Source of the DNA: Polytrichum commune
Taxonomy: Eukaryota > Streptophyta > Polytrichopsida > Polytrichales > Polytrichaceae
Direction of reading: 5' to 3'
DNA length: 64,000 nucleotides
Assembly (NCBI GenBank): GCA_950295325.1
Contig: OX485803.1
Coordinates: 66,663,554-66,727,553, forward strand
This document shows positions 1 through 11,504 of this stretch, piece by piece. The position numbers and the translations under genes were made by a program. The number at the start of each line of letters is the position of its first letter. The stretch's first letter is position 1. The notes below the pieces were generated by a model. That model was given only the letters and a program-made list of their open reading frames with translations. It had not been told where the DNA came from and did not search any database.

Positions 1-29
1 CAATGAGCGGTAACTTATGAGCAGTGAGG
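1..29 (+). repeat. Left terminal inverted repeat cluster of TE1 (partial)
   Basis: ATGAGCGGTAAC followed by TTATGAGCAGTGAGG. It matches in inverted orientation the clusters at 11505-11567, and in kind the cluster at 57207-57260. The outer part lies before base 1. Confidence 0.65.
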
Positions 30-156
30 AAGATGAAAATTTTGGTAATAGGGCCACCAATATCCTATAACCGTGGAATTGTGGCCTTAAAAATGATGAT
101 TTTAGGGTTTAGTAATAAGAGGGTTGAGAAGGATAAACAACATGAAGTCCAAAAAT

Positions 157-3100
157 TTATTCATCAGTAGTAGCACTAGACATGAAACTATCTTTTGCCT
201 CGTCATCTATATATATTCGAGCACCTTTGCATTGCGAATTGATTTTGGAACTATAGCAAAATTCTTCATTTGGATCCGAATCTTCGAGATTCAACATTGC
301 AATTGCAACATTCTCGGCATATGATGGGAGACGCGGGCTACGGCTTGGACTTCGTAGGAATTGTCTATGTGCCCAAAACGGGAGACATGTCCTCTTTCCA
401 ATCATATTCCTGAAATCAAATCGATGAAACATGTAAATAATGTGAAGAAATAAAAATGAACCGATGAATTGAATGAAACGAATGAATTGAATAAAAATTT
501 ATTGTATTAAAACTTACTCACACTCAAATTCAAGCATCTCCTCATCTGAGAGGTTATCATCTTCTTTTGTGAGATCTTGTATATTCTCCTTAGATGACCC
601 TTCTTTCAAAACGTTTTCCAAAAGCGGTTTCAATATGTGCTCAAACATGTCATTATCACCCTCAAATGCAAGAAGATGTCTGCCACATGCGCGTGTTGCT
701 AGGATAGAAGCTCCAGTGGAACATGTCAAATCAACAACGCGTCCATTCGATGGTGTAAACAATTCAATAAGATCTTGAAAAAAACGCGGCGATTTTTGAT
801 ATGGCCCCCTCCAAGGTTTTCCCGATTTTTGAAGAAGCATGTTTTTTTCATCTACAAAATTGAAAAGCAAGTTTTTGCTTTTCAATCCAGTGCCAAAAAA
901 AGTGGAGTTTGGTTGTCTCGTGGATTTTGTGGTAGTAAAATCCCTTACCAAGACATGAGCCATAAATGCCGGAGTCTACAAAAAAATATAAATTGTGTTA
1001 AAACTATATACAATGCAAATAATACCAAAATAATTAAATAGAAACAATTGTGATATGTTATACTTACGGTGTAGGTTGGAGACTCCGGATCCTTGAACAC
1101 AATGTACGAATTGAGGCAAATAAAAGTCCTAAGAACTTTCATGTTGCCGTTGTGTAAGGTTGAATTCAAAACCTTCTTGGTTTGCATATCGATAGCAGAA
1201 AATACTATGAGGACGCCATCATCAAACAAGATGGACTTGCACAAGGACATTGTTGCAACCATCCAGTTCTTGTCATATTTATTCCAAAGAGGAATTTTAG
1301 TAGGTCTATTGGAGAGGTTGAAGTCAAGACCGTCGGGAAATTGCAGAAAAACCAAGTCAACGGCAAATGGAGTCGGACTTCCCATGACATGAAATTCGTG
1401 ATTGTCTTTGAACTGAAATACCACAACATATCACAATATAAGATACAAAATAAAATCCAAATGAAAGTAAGAACATTACAGAAAATACCAAAACAATAAT
1501 ACTTACGTTTTCAAGAAATGTCCGCCATTGGATCCACTCAGGAGGGCCTACTTCAACCCCTTCAGACTTGTTATTGACAGCAGTAGATCGAGCAAAAGAG
1601 AGCGTGAGAAAGTTCTTCAGTATGAATAACTCTTTTCTCAAAACATTCGTTGGCGCACGATGAATAGCGTCATAGGTGCTCGAGTAATGGAATTCCAATA
1701 CATCGCACCCATACTTTGAACTTTCGCCTCCAAGTGGATTCTTATCCAAATCATTGGAAAGAACAAACAATTCTTTATGTTGTGAAAATTTCCGATTGAT
1801 CTTGTATTTTGGTTTCAGGAACATGTTTCTTCTTACGACGTTTTGTCTCTTTTGGTTCTGGTTCTCTAAGTTTAAGCTGCACAATTTGTGCTTGCAAAAT
1901 TGCAGTATCACGAGGATCCACATTTTTAGCATCATTTATCTGACGGATTGTCTTCTCACTTGACGGACATGCATCCTTAGGACAATCAAGATACCAACCA
2001 CAATCCTCATAGTGTGGGAACGACCAATCCAAACAAATCTCAGTAGTGAACATGCATGAATCTCCTGCACTAGTGTCACGCCAATTTGGGAAAAAACAAG
2101 GTTCCCCTATAATGCATTTATGTGGAATCAAAACATATCGAAAATACCTACACACAAAAATATTGTAAGTAAAATATTCCATGACAATTTGACAAATGGA
2201 ATCAAAAAAATCAAAAAAATAATAAGATTAGGTTGTACCTGTATAATACACGTTTCATAGCAAGATCAATCCCAACCGTTGTGTTTTTTTAACTTTTCCG
2301 CTTTGGAATTCACGATAGAATATTGAATTGAAAGCCGCAAACTTCCAGGTTTGGATATACTCGGAGAGAGTAGGCACATCTGCAGGCAACTGAAGAGGAG
2401 ATGAAAGAATACTTTGAAGATCTTCGATAGCCTTTTTTTCCAACTGTGTCCAATATGTAGACTTTGATAACCAATCATCAAGTGCAGAATCAGAGAGGGG
2501 CGATTTCGGGAAATGCAATGCATCTTTGTCAAATCTATTGCCATTCCAAAGCTTGAGCCATCCAACTTTGACTTCTGCATCCACATTACTGACAGCAACA
2601 TGATGAAGTTTCTCTTATAGCATTTCAGGCACCGAAAATGAACCCCAATGGTGCTTAACTTCTTCAAGGAAAGCAGAGGTAAGGTTGATATCGGCAATCG
2701 CTAGTTGTTTCGTAAAACTAGAAGATAACATTGCACGTTTTTTGTTGACAGCTGCGGACATTGCTTTTGAAACTCCATCTGATGTCCGTTCAAGAGGATG
2801 AGTTTCATTATACTGGTTGAGAGCAATATCGCTAGCCTCAGCAAGTTCTTGCTGAAAAATCAAACAAAAATCAATATTTATAAGTTCATATAGATGTAAT
2901 GTAAAATGAAGGTGAATAAACATAAGGCACATATTAGCAATGGTAGAAGAACTTACACTGTACATGTAATCCAAAAAAATCGGTCGTGTCAAAGAATACC
3001 AAGTTTCGACGGACTTCTCCTCACATCGTTTATAACTCTTTGGATCCAGTTGCTTTCTGAAGGAAGTCAAAGGCATGGTGCCAATACTTTGCATCCGATA

Positions 3101-3963
3101 TAAAGTATGCACCAAATTGGTGGATACGTGAGAATTTTCGGTTGACCTAAAAGAAACAGTAAATTGATTAGATTCATGATGATATAATTTGGAAAACAAA
3201 ATATAAACTAGAAATAAGTGTAAAAAAATAGGTAAGAACATTACTTGTTGATGTCATGCATAGCAGTGAACAAACTTGGAATGTCGTCAGGCTCGGGCGC
3301 CAAAATGATAGAATCCACAAAGACATGACGTTCATAATCTTCGGTATATACGCGGTCAATATAATTTTTCAAAGCAAGAAATCTGTGATTTCCATCCCAT
3401 ATAAAAAACATCTTGTTCTTGTATGACGTCAATGACAAATCTGTATCCAATTGATATTCAAACAGGGCATTGGCTTGAGCCCAATTTGGGCTCCAGCATG
3501 CGCGAACCTCATCATCCACGAATTGAAAGTTTCCCTTAGAATCGGTGGCCGATATATAAAACACACGGTCACCATCACGATAACCATTGAAAAAATCAGC
3601 CTCCAATTTAGTAATGTCACCCTTCAAAGCAGGACACACAATCGGCATAGGAACCATGCGACATAAGGGTACACGCAAGCGAGCATTAGGTCCAGCACGG
3701 ATTGAAGAAATTGTGCAAGTGGAATTGACCTTTCGTTTGTTCGTAAGCTCCCACACTTTCTCTTGATAAGTTTTATTGTCACCATCATTATCTTCATCCG
3801 AGTCAAAATCATCGAGGGATTCATTTATTTATTTATTTTTCTTATTATGAAGATTTAACGATATGTCCTGATGATGATGAACTTGTTGAGATGGACGATC
3901 TTGAGTTGAATGCATTGTGAAATCATCATCAGTAGAAATAGGAGTCGTTCTTTCCAAATCCAT
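157..3963 (-). pseudogene. ParB-like + DNA methyltransferase-like fusion gene of TE1
   Basis: Seven exons by GT-AG sites and phase: 3963-3245, 3146-2957, 2851-2239, 2147-1507, 1412-1068, 975-518, 409-157, about 1070 codons. The N-terminal part has a ParB/sulfiredoxin-like motif, WDGNHRFLALK (about residue 190). The middle is helical, then Cys-containing (CGWYLDCPKDAC). The C-terminal part resembles a beta-type N6-adenine/N4-cytosine MTase: a motif IV-like strand (VDLVFLQFPDGLDF, where DPPY would be expected), then PxRFFQDLIELF and motif I DLTCSTGAS with AFEGD after it. The usual catalytic DPPY is therefore not seen. Lesions: in-frame TAA in a TAAA microsatellite near 3828, in-frame TAA at 2615-2617, a shift at an A7 run near 2287, and a frame change near 1780. 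MTase activity of this copy is unlikely. The family assignment is inferred from motifs only. Confidence 0.7.
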
Positions 3964-4239
3964 TCATTGGTCCTAAAACAAATGAAATAAGTTTTATAAA
4001 TATTTCAAAACAAGTAGCAACACATTAGCAATAACATTACAAAAACAACAGCAATAACAACAACAATAACAACAACAATAACAACAGAATATCACGAACA
4101 CAGGGAAGAATGACAAAAATTATTCTAGACACAGCCATTTGCACCTTTAAATATTGTACGATTAGGGTGGCCGCTCACCCCAAAACTACAAGGCCAGACC
4201 CTGTGCGTCCAACTACAGGTCTAACAAAGTTGGACGCGA

Positions 4240-4462
4240 GGTTTGGGTCGAACGACCCAAACCATGCTCACAGTTTCGGTCATTCGACCCAAACCATGCT
4301 CATAGTTTCGGTCGTTCGACCCAAACCATGCTCACAGTTTCGGTCGACCGACCCAAACTAGGCACACAGTTTGGGTCGTTCGACCCAAACTAAGTAGACA
4401 GTTTGGGTCGATCGACCCAAACCATGCTCACAGTTTGGGTCGTTCGACCCAAACTGTCCGCA
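4240..4462. repeat. Array of GGGTCG palindromes (about 7 units)
   Basis: Units of the form TTGGGTCGNNCGACCCAA or close variants, spaced about 30-37 bp and separated by short linkers such as CATGCTCACAG. The two central bases vary (TT, AC, AT, AA) while the arms stay complementary in most units; two units carry TTTCGG in the left arm. Related units recur at 9168-9255 and 18585-18800. Confidence 0.9.
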
Positions 4463-4579
4463 ATTTACGCCTGATTATGCGCAATTACCCAGTCACCACG
4501 AAAGTGCAAACAAACCTTGTACTGCACCTGTAGATGAGAAAGCTTGCAGCGATGAGCTCAGGTCCGACGGAGGAGAGAA

Positions 4580-4625
4580 AAAAAACTGAATGCTTTGGGG
4601 TTGTGGCAATTTATACTACTTGTCC
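4580..4625 (-). promoter_or_regulatory. TATA-like promoter module, minus strand
   Basis: On the minus strand AGTATAAATTGCC is followed about 25-30 bp later by a pyrimidine-rich stretch (TTTTTTTTCTCTCC). It points at the ParB-MTase gene, across the palindrome array. A similar arrangement (TTAGTATAAAGGGG, then pyrimidine-rich DNA, then a GGGTCG array) exists at 19030-18560. The promoter role is inferred from layout. Confidence 0.4.
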
Positions 4626-4664
4626 CTGCAGCCATATTTAGCGTGGCTCTTCGTGGCCCCGCAT

Positions 4665-4800
4665 AGCCGCTAGAAAGTTGCCAGCGCAGACCCTGTGCGT
4701 TAACGCACAGGGTCTACTTGCCAAACTTTGCGAAGCCTCTAGCTAGGCAAGTAGATCCTGTGCGTTAACGCACAGGGTCTGCGCTGGCAACTTTCTAGCC
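4665..4800. repeat. Palindrome of palindromes (55-bp inverted arms)
   Basis: Left arm 4668-4722 (GCTAGAAAGTTGCCAGCGCA then a GTTAAC-centred palindrome then GGTCTACTTGCC) and right arm 4745-4799 are inverted copies around a 22-bp spacer. Each arm contains the complete short palindrome CTGTGCGTTAACGCACAG. Further degenerate units follow to 4885. Confidence 0.85.
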
Positions 4801-5339
4801 ACTATGCGTTACCGCATACACCCTGTGCGTTAGCGCATAAGGTCTGTGCGTTAGCACATAGACCCTGTGCGTTAACGCACAGGGCCGAGACGTGAATTTG
4901 AAAAAAAACGTTTTTGCCAAAGTCTGGAATTCGTAGATTTGCCAAAACTTGTAAAATCTGGAAAAAATGCTAATGGGGTCCAAAAAAAAAACAAAAAAAT
5001 GCTATATTATCTAAATTTCCGTAGCTACAAATTCTTCTTATATATTTTTTTGGTTTGAAATGATTTTCTTTTCTCATTCTTCTATCTATTTCCTTGTTTT
5101 GGGCCACCTCGTAGATTTTGGGTTTCGGGGCAAAAAAACATTTATGCTATTTTGTGTCATTTTCTAGCTCCTATAACGTATTGCATGAGTACTTGAGTAG
5201 TCATATTTGTCATTTCTTGCATTCTAACCTCGTTTTGAATAGTTTTTTTGCTCCTATGTTCTGAACATCGATTTAAATTCATACAATAGATATTTGTTTT
5301 AATTTTAGGCTCTCCTAGTCGTTTTACCTCCCAACTTTG

Positions 5340-5890
5340 GCCTTCCTAAGTTGCGCTTACAAACCCTCTGCGTTAACGCACAGGGTTTCTCCTCCCAACT
5401 TTGGGCTTCCTAAGTTGCACTTATAAACCCTGTGCGTTAACGCACAGGGTTTCTCCTTCCAACTTTTTGCCTCCTAAGTTGCTCTTATAAACCCTGTGCG
5501 TTAACGTACAGGGTTTCACCTCCCAACTTCTCGCCTCTTAAGTTGCTCTTATAAACCCTGTACGTTAACGTACAGGGTTTCACCTCCCAACTTCTCGCCT
5601 CTTAAGTTGCTCTTATAAACCCTGTACGTTAACGTACATGGTTTCACCTCCCAACTTCTCGTCTCTTAAGTTGCTTTTATAAACCCTGTGCGTTAACGCA
5701 CATGGTTTCGCCTCCCAACTTCTCGTCTCTTAAGTTGTTCTTATAAACCCTGTGCGTTAACGCACAGGGTTTCGCCTCCCAACTTTTTGCCTCCTAAGTT
5801 GCTCTTATAAACCCTGTGCGTTAACGTACAGGGTTTTACCTCCCAACTTCTCGCCTCCTAAGTTGCTTTTATAAACCCTGTGCGTTCTCC
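5340..5890. repeat. Tandem array of GTTAAC-centred palindromes, period about 62-65 bp
   Basis: Eight units plus one half unit, each with CTGTGCGTTAACGCACAG or the variant CTGTACGTTAACGTACAG, flanked by CC/GG, with a linker like TTTCNCCTCCCAACTT-CTCGCCTCTTAAGTTGCTCTTATAAA. Palindrome centres lie near 5371, 5437, 5501, 5564, 5628, 5693, 5757 and 5821. In two neighbouring units both arms carry the matching change G to A and C to T, so pairing is kept. Confidence 0.9.
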
Positions 5891-6075
5891 TCCTGACTTC
5901 TAACTTTCCTAAATTTCTGTTATATATCATGTGCATTAACGTATAGGGTTTCTCCTCTCCAATTTATAACCTCTATGAATTGCTACTACATGACATGTGA
6001 GTGAACGTACAAGGTTCTCCGTCCTAACTTACAACTTATGCACTATCAAATTATGTGAACGTTGAACTGACTTAC

Positions 6076-6357
6076 CTTTTTGTTTGTCGTCTTCTTTGAA
6101 CCCGTCTTCAATTCGGACTCTGATATACGATCGTCTACATCTTCTTTGCTCTTTGCACCTTCATCATCCTCCATCGCATCAAAATCCAGTGTCTTCACAG
6201 TTTCTTCTACCGTACTCAACAAGTTTCTTTTCCCTTCCTTTTTTGCATCATTTTTTCCCACACTGAGTCTGAACCTCTTTTTCTCGGAAGTGAAATACAA
6301 AGCTTTCCTACGTCTTCTCTTCGGCCTCACAGGTGTTCTCTCTACATCGTCTACCAT
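6076..6357 (-). CDS. Short basic/acidic protein exon of TE1 (possible 5' exon)
   Basis: An open frame of about 94 codons begins with an ATG at 6357 and runs to a consensus donor AAG|GTAAGT at 6076/6075. The protein starts MVDDVERTPVRPKRRRRK, which looks like a nuclear localisation signal, and continues with a mixed acidic and lysine-rich stretch (EDDEGAKSKEDVDDRISESE). I recognise no domain. It may be the first exon of the ParB-MTase gene or a separate small gene of the element. The next acceptor seen (3973) is not in frame, so the link is unproven. Confidence 0.4.
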
Positions 6358-6878
6358 CGTTGCTGTCTATGATATGTTTTCTATCAGGTACTATCATTTA
6401 TTCTTCCAATGTATTTATCTCACAAAATCCGGCGTATATTACGATCACATGTTGTAATTGGCGTTCAATGAACGAGATATTTCAACGCGTTTGTTATTAT
6501 GTGTTTATTTTTGTTATATCCGCCAAAATTTTCTGACACCTACTTTGTTCTATTCATAATGATCAATAATTTATTTTTCCAACCAATTTTAATTCTTTCT
6601 ACATCTGCGTCAGTCCACACATATATATTTTAAATTTCTACCAATCCTTTTAGTATTTGACGCCGTTTTGTGTATATCTTGCTCGTAAATAGTCTTTGAC
6701 TATTATTGTATTATGTCCATTCTGTATTATTAGATGCTATATATCACACGCTTTCATCTCCATCCATTATTGTATCACACGTTTTCATTTCCATTCATTT
6801 CCTCACACAACTCTATACAAAAGCAACATTCACCCCATATTTTTGTGATGTGTTGTTCATATGTTCTTTTGATTTTCT

Positions 6879-9800
6879 ATGGCTACCATTAGAGCTCATG
6901 GATCTTTTGTTCCCTTCATCTTGCCACTCCAAGATGATGGTCATGTGAATGTTTCAGAGGATTTACTTAGTTTGAGATTCAACCTCCAGATAGGAACCAT
7001 GTATTTAGAGCATGAGATGTACTCTGCAGATGGAGAGGTGTATGAAACGATTTTGGTTCCAAAAAATAGAACTGATGTTGGTTTTATGTGGATCTTAGGA
7101 CCTGGTTCATTTAGGGTGATAGGACTTTCTGAGTCTCAGATGCAAGCTTCAACTGTCATTTTAACAAACGAATCCGGTACATCCACAGTTCAAATTCCCT
7201 CTATCACACCTGTTAAGGTGGAACCCCTTGATGATAGTGTATTTGTGCTATCAGATTCAGAAGATGACATTTGTGCATCTGTTGATCTTCCAAACACATT
7301 GCCATTTCCATTTAGAAGTGTTTATTCTACTCCATCCCAACTTCCTATACATGTAGCCAAATCCCCTTGCGGTCTTATGTACAAGAAGGTGGTTCCCCAA
7401 ATCTCACCTTCTCAACGTCCTCCACTACACCCTTCACCTTCATCTACAGGGATGACTATGGTTGATGCCTTGAAGCTGACAAAGTCAAGAAAAAGATCAA
7501 AGTCCGATCTTGCATCCATTGATTTTGACAGTATAGATGTCCATGAAGTCAAGTATTTACCATCTTCTTTTAATGGTGATGTTTTATTTCTCTTGCCTCC
7601 TGTGGCACTCAAAGCTCCAAGTACGTATGGTCGCTCAATGGACGGCATGGACAAGATGTGCGACGGTCACCTTTGGTGCACCACCAAAACCACGAATATC
7701 CAAAATGACTTTGGACTGTCCTTCCGGCGCTCTACTTGTGCTGGTCATCTCCAATGTCATAATGACTACTGTGATTACATGAATCGCAATAGGGCCTCCG
7801 GAACAACACTGAATGGGCCGGTTCAACTCCTATCCCATTTGCTGTGGGTGTTGTTCCCCCTACTAAGTCCACTGTCGAGTGTAAGGTATGTCGTTCCACA
7901 CCTGTGTGCATTGCTTTGTGTAATGCTCGAATCATATACATCCACTCCACATCCGTTGGAATGTCCAGGGCTTGCATTCATCTTGGTGTACATGATCACC
8001 CTGTGGCCAATGGCACATGCCGTGAATCATTGGACATGGCATACTAATGCGTTGCAAATGAAGTATTGAAAACACCCACAGCAAAAAATTCAGCCATAGT
8101 TATGGCGGCGAGCAAACAATTCTTGGCCGATTACCTTCTCAAATCTCCCGCAAATGTCGAAGGCCATCACTTGGTTGGTTCATCCCTAGAGGTCGTTATA
8201 GACAAATTCAGCACTCTTGCCTCTCCAAATTGTCGTAACTTTGTATCTGGATCAAAGCGTTTTTTGCGTAGTGGAATGGGAACTATGGATAGTATTATGG
8301 CGCTCAAAGACCACTCTGCTTTCAAATTCGTCCATGGTAGTTGGTTCCCAGGGCAGTCAAAGGACAAAGTGTTTATTTTCAAGATGTCTGTAGATCTTCC
8401 AGGTAGTGGTGTGGAGCTTGTGAAGAGGATGCAAGTCGGTGGGGATATGGAGAAATCATGGATTATGTTTGACTATGTCAAACGTTTGAAGGACTGGACG
8501 ACCATGGCTTGCCATGTGTACGACAATCGATACTATAAAGTGTTGACTATTGCGTGTTGTGACATGCAATCTGAAGATGGTGCAGCGCAAATTCTCTTTT
8601 GGGAAAATTTGAATGCTGTCATGGCAGATAATGATGTACCAAACGTAAACTTCAAAGGGTTTATGGCTGATAGTGCTCAAGCTAATTGGAATGCGGTGAG
8701 GGCGATTTACGGGGATGGTGATCCAAGTCTACCCATGGTTGCACGTGAGCGTACATGTCTTTTCCATTGGTCCGCAAGCTTGGATAAGGTGACCCAAAAG
8801 TATATCAAACCATCCTTGCAATTTCAACACAAACAAATATGCAAGGATTACAAAGACACGAAAACAATGGACGACACTGAGACCAAGTACCATGTGATTC
8901 GTTCTTGGTGGTTGTCATCTGAAGCTGCCTCCGAAGAAGGCATCCTTGGCCTTTCAGAGTGGTTGGGATTTTGGCACTTTCGTTACAGACAATGGGGTGG
9001 CCATATGCTACTTGTAAGTACATATCAAACTTCATTATTCAATGTAATATATCCTATGTTTTTCTTATCTTTGTCTTTCTGTGTTGTTCATAGGATATGA
9101 CAATAAAAGAGCGTGCGGGAATGCCAATATGCAACCTTGCAGAGACTGTATATAACAAACAACAAACAGTTTGGGTCGTTCGACCCAAACCTTGTAGGCA
9201 GTTTGGGTCGTTTGACCCAAACGTGGCAGCCATTTTGGGTTGAACGACCCAAACCTAGATATATAATCTATCTTATGTTTGTCTTATCCTTGTATTTGTG
9301 TGTTGTTCATAGGATATGACAATAGAAGAGCGTGCGGAAATGCCAACATGCAACCTTGCAGAGACTGTACACAACAAATGGCTCCAACAGTCCGGCAACA
9401 AGATGACTTGTTTATATGAAGCTACATTGGACGACATGATCCGTGCCTTCATGCAAATTGCAAATTACCGGACATGGTTGAAAGGGGGGTCTGATGGTAA
9501 AGGTCCTGATTCGGCATCCTTGAAACTCAAAGCGGCTGCCAGGTGTGGAGATCCAAAAGTGTTGACCGATGCCATGAAGTCTTATCCAGGGGCAGAAGAC
9601 GTCAACACTAGAGATTGTGCATTGGAAGGGTCAGAGCTCTTTGGTTCCACCAAACGCAAACTCAACCTACCACCGGGTGTTGACTGTGACTCTCATCGAC
9701 CCGACAAAGTGAACTATTCCATTCCTCGTCCGAACACCCGAGCAACTCGTCAACGCATAGAGGAATCGTTGAGTTCTACAATTCATGGTGTGGCTCATAC

Positions 9801-10680
9801 TACATCCGTGTTAGAGACAGATTGTCTTGCTTCCAAGTGGCACATTGCAAGATTACCACCCAACTCAGCCAAACGATGTTGGGCACTGCAGGCCATCACA
9901 GGGACTATGTGCAATGCCAAAGTCGGGACTGGGAAACATGACACACCTGCTCCAACATACAAAGGGCTCAGAAAGGAATTTCGCTCTCCCAACAATGTGG
10001 AGTATGAATTTTGGTTTTGCCCTGACGACATCAAACGTTGTGTGAGTGGCAGTAAGAAGAAATATGTGTTGGACTGGCCTATAGTACCCAACACATGGCC
10101 GGTGAAGATAGGTACCAATCTATCGCGAGAGGAGGTTTTGGCACTTGAAGATGCTGGATTTCAACTATAGCAGAGGGAGGCATTGTCCCCTCGTCGTAGG
10201 CTTTCAACAATCGCAACTCTCCCCATCCCTCGCTCGCATTTTTCTATGCCACCAAACCCGGACGCCCACCCTACATTCAGGTTTGAGAAGACAGTGCGTC
10301 GTAATCCAACAGCACCGCTGGCGGATCACAAAAACAAATGGGAGAGCGCCGGACTCATGGAGGGTTACTATGTGGTTGGGGTCACTGCCATTCCATATCC
10401 GGGCTTTGGAGTGATAATCAACATTGTCTCCAAGCAGGATATCACCTACCATGTCACAATTGGCGACATCCCGCATTGCACATGCCCGGATTTCACGAAA
10501 ATGTCCTCTCATGCATTGGGAAAGAAATGAAAATGGGTGTATTGTAAACATCTTTATTATGTGTTTAGATTTTTGTGCAAGGTAGATTACGAGAGTGACA
10601 AGTTCATTCATGCACCTACATATACCTATAACGAGGTCATGCGACTACTTGAACTTGCTGGTATTGTAGAGTGTGAGTAG
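6879..10680 (+). pseudogene. SWIM zinc-finger MULE-like transposase, copy 1 (degenerate)
   Basis: Exons 6879-9013 and 9313-10680 (donor CTT|GTAAGT, acceptor CATAG|GATATG). Order of parts: a poorly conserved N-terminus to about codon 190; a Cys-rich piece (CAGHLQCHNDYC); a FLYWCH/GCM1-like finger (CKVC...CIHLGVHDHP); a DDE-type core with MFDYVKRLKDW, FMADSAQANW and CLFHW; and a C-terminal SWIM finger CTCPDFTKM...CKH. The family catalyses cut-and-paste DNA transposition. Damage, judged against the inverted copy at 57591-62830: a frameshift near 7800, TAA at 8045-8047, TAG at 10168-10170, TGA at 10528-10530. The first two of these stops replace glutamines present in the other copy. Start chosen at 6879 from the longest open frame. 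Confidence 0.8.
9050..9380. repeat. Duplicated splice junction flanking a palindrome array
   Basis: The segment 9050-9165 (end of the intron, AG, and about 75 bp of exon 2) is repeated at 9268-9379 with about 90% identity by eye. Between the copies lie three GGGTCG-type palindromes (9168-9255). Only the second copy continues into the rest of exon 2, so the first copy is a decoy acceptor with a truncated exon. Confidence 0.85.
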
Positions 10681-11390
10681 TATTGCAAATGGTCTATTAA
10701 GTACCATATATTTGAATGTCAAAATATGACATGTTTTTGTTTGGATTTTTATAATAAAAATCAGCAATGGGCTGGAAGTATTTCAAATGATTCAGTAACT
10801 TCATTTCTATTTAGACTACGACCCAACCGTGAGCGGTTTGATTGATTGACATGGATAAATAATAACAAGTTTCTAAAAATTAAAAAAATTTGAGAAGATT
10901 CTACGCACATCCGCGTAGTAACGTCTTCTTGGTATCCGCCTAGAAATTATTCCTGCTTTATCACTAGCTCAATTTGGGATAGCACCAGTCAATGTAACCA
11001 ACCGGATTCGAACCCGGGTTGATATAGACCTAATACCAGTCTCTTACACAACTCGCATCCACAGGCGGATGTCTCAAAACCTAGTAGTTACCTACATATT
11101 GACTATTTCTAATATCTAATTTCTTTTCATTTGTAGATTCTGGGCCTTAATTCAACCCGTGAGCAGTTTGAGTGGCTCACAATTATGGCACCTACATGTA
11201 CGTATAATGAGGTTATGCACCTACTTGAGCTTGATGGTGTTGTGGAATGTGAGTAGTTGTGCAAGTGTTGGTTGTAACTACATGTATAAGGATGTCAATA
11301 AATGACATGTATTGGTTTGGATTATTATAATACAAATCAGCAATGAATTGAAAGTGTTTTAAATGATCTATGGAAATAGGGCCCTTTCAC
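10609..11390 (+). repeat. Partial duplication of the transposase 3' end
   Basis: The last codons and 3' flank of the transposase (10609-10800: GCACCTACATATACC...GAGTGTGAGTAG...AATCAGCAATG) recur diverged at 11183-11370. A tRNA-like sequence and other DNA lie between the copies. Confidence 0.75.
10990..11065 (-). ncRNA. tRNA-like sequence with Pol III A and B boxes (SINE or tRNA relic)
   Basis: The minus strand reads TGGATGCGAGTTGTGTAAGA (A-box-like, 11060-11041) and GGTTCGAATCC (perfect B box, 11014-11004) at tRNA-like spacing. The acceptor stem does not pair convincingly, so it is more likely a tRNA-derived SINE head or a pseudogene than a working tRNA gene. Confidence 0.45.
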
Positions 11391-11504
11391 TTGTGCTTCA
11401 TTTAAAATATTGGCAATTTACAATTGAAAATATGCAATTAATTTGTCAAAATTTTGGTTGTGTATCCTAAACCCGTGTGTCTTTACTAAATTTGGAATCA
11501 TTGC

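Larger units (their letters stand above)
3973..6073 (-). other. Intergenic or first-intron region of TE1 holding the palindrome arrays
   Basis: The stretch begins after a good splice donor (AAG|GTAAGT, minus strand, 6076/6075) and ends at a good acceptor (TTTTAG|GACC, 3974/3973). It could be a long 5' intron of the ParB-MTase gene. However, joining in phase 0 gives GAC CAA TGA before the ATG at 3963, so the exon at 6076-6357 does not read through. It holds two palindrome families and a TATA-like site, described separately. Confidence 0.4.

Noticed and set aside
4240-5890. CRISPR array
   Set aside because: Repeats are palindromes with repeated, not unique, linkers, in a plant genome, with no cas genes.
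3973-6357. Exon 6076-6357 as the proven first exon of the ParB-MTase gene
   Set aside because: Splice sites look good, but the phase leads into TGA before the ATG at 3963, so the join is left open.
11001-11061. Functional tRNA gene
   Set aside because: A and B boxes are present but no acceptor stem pairs, so only a tRNA-like relic is reported.
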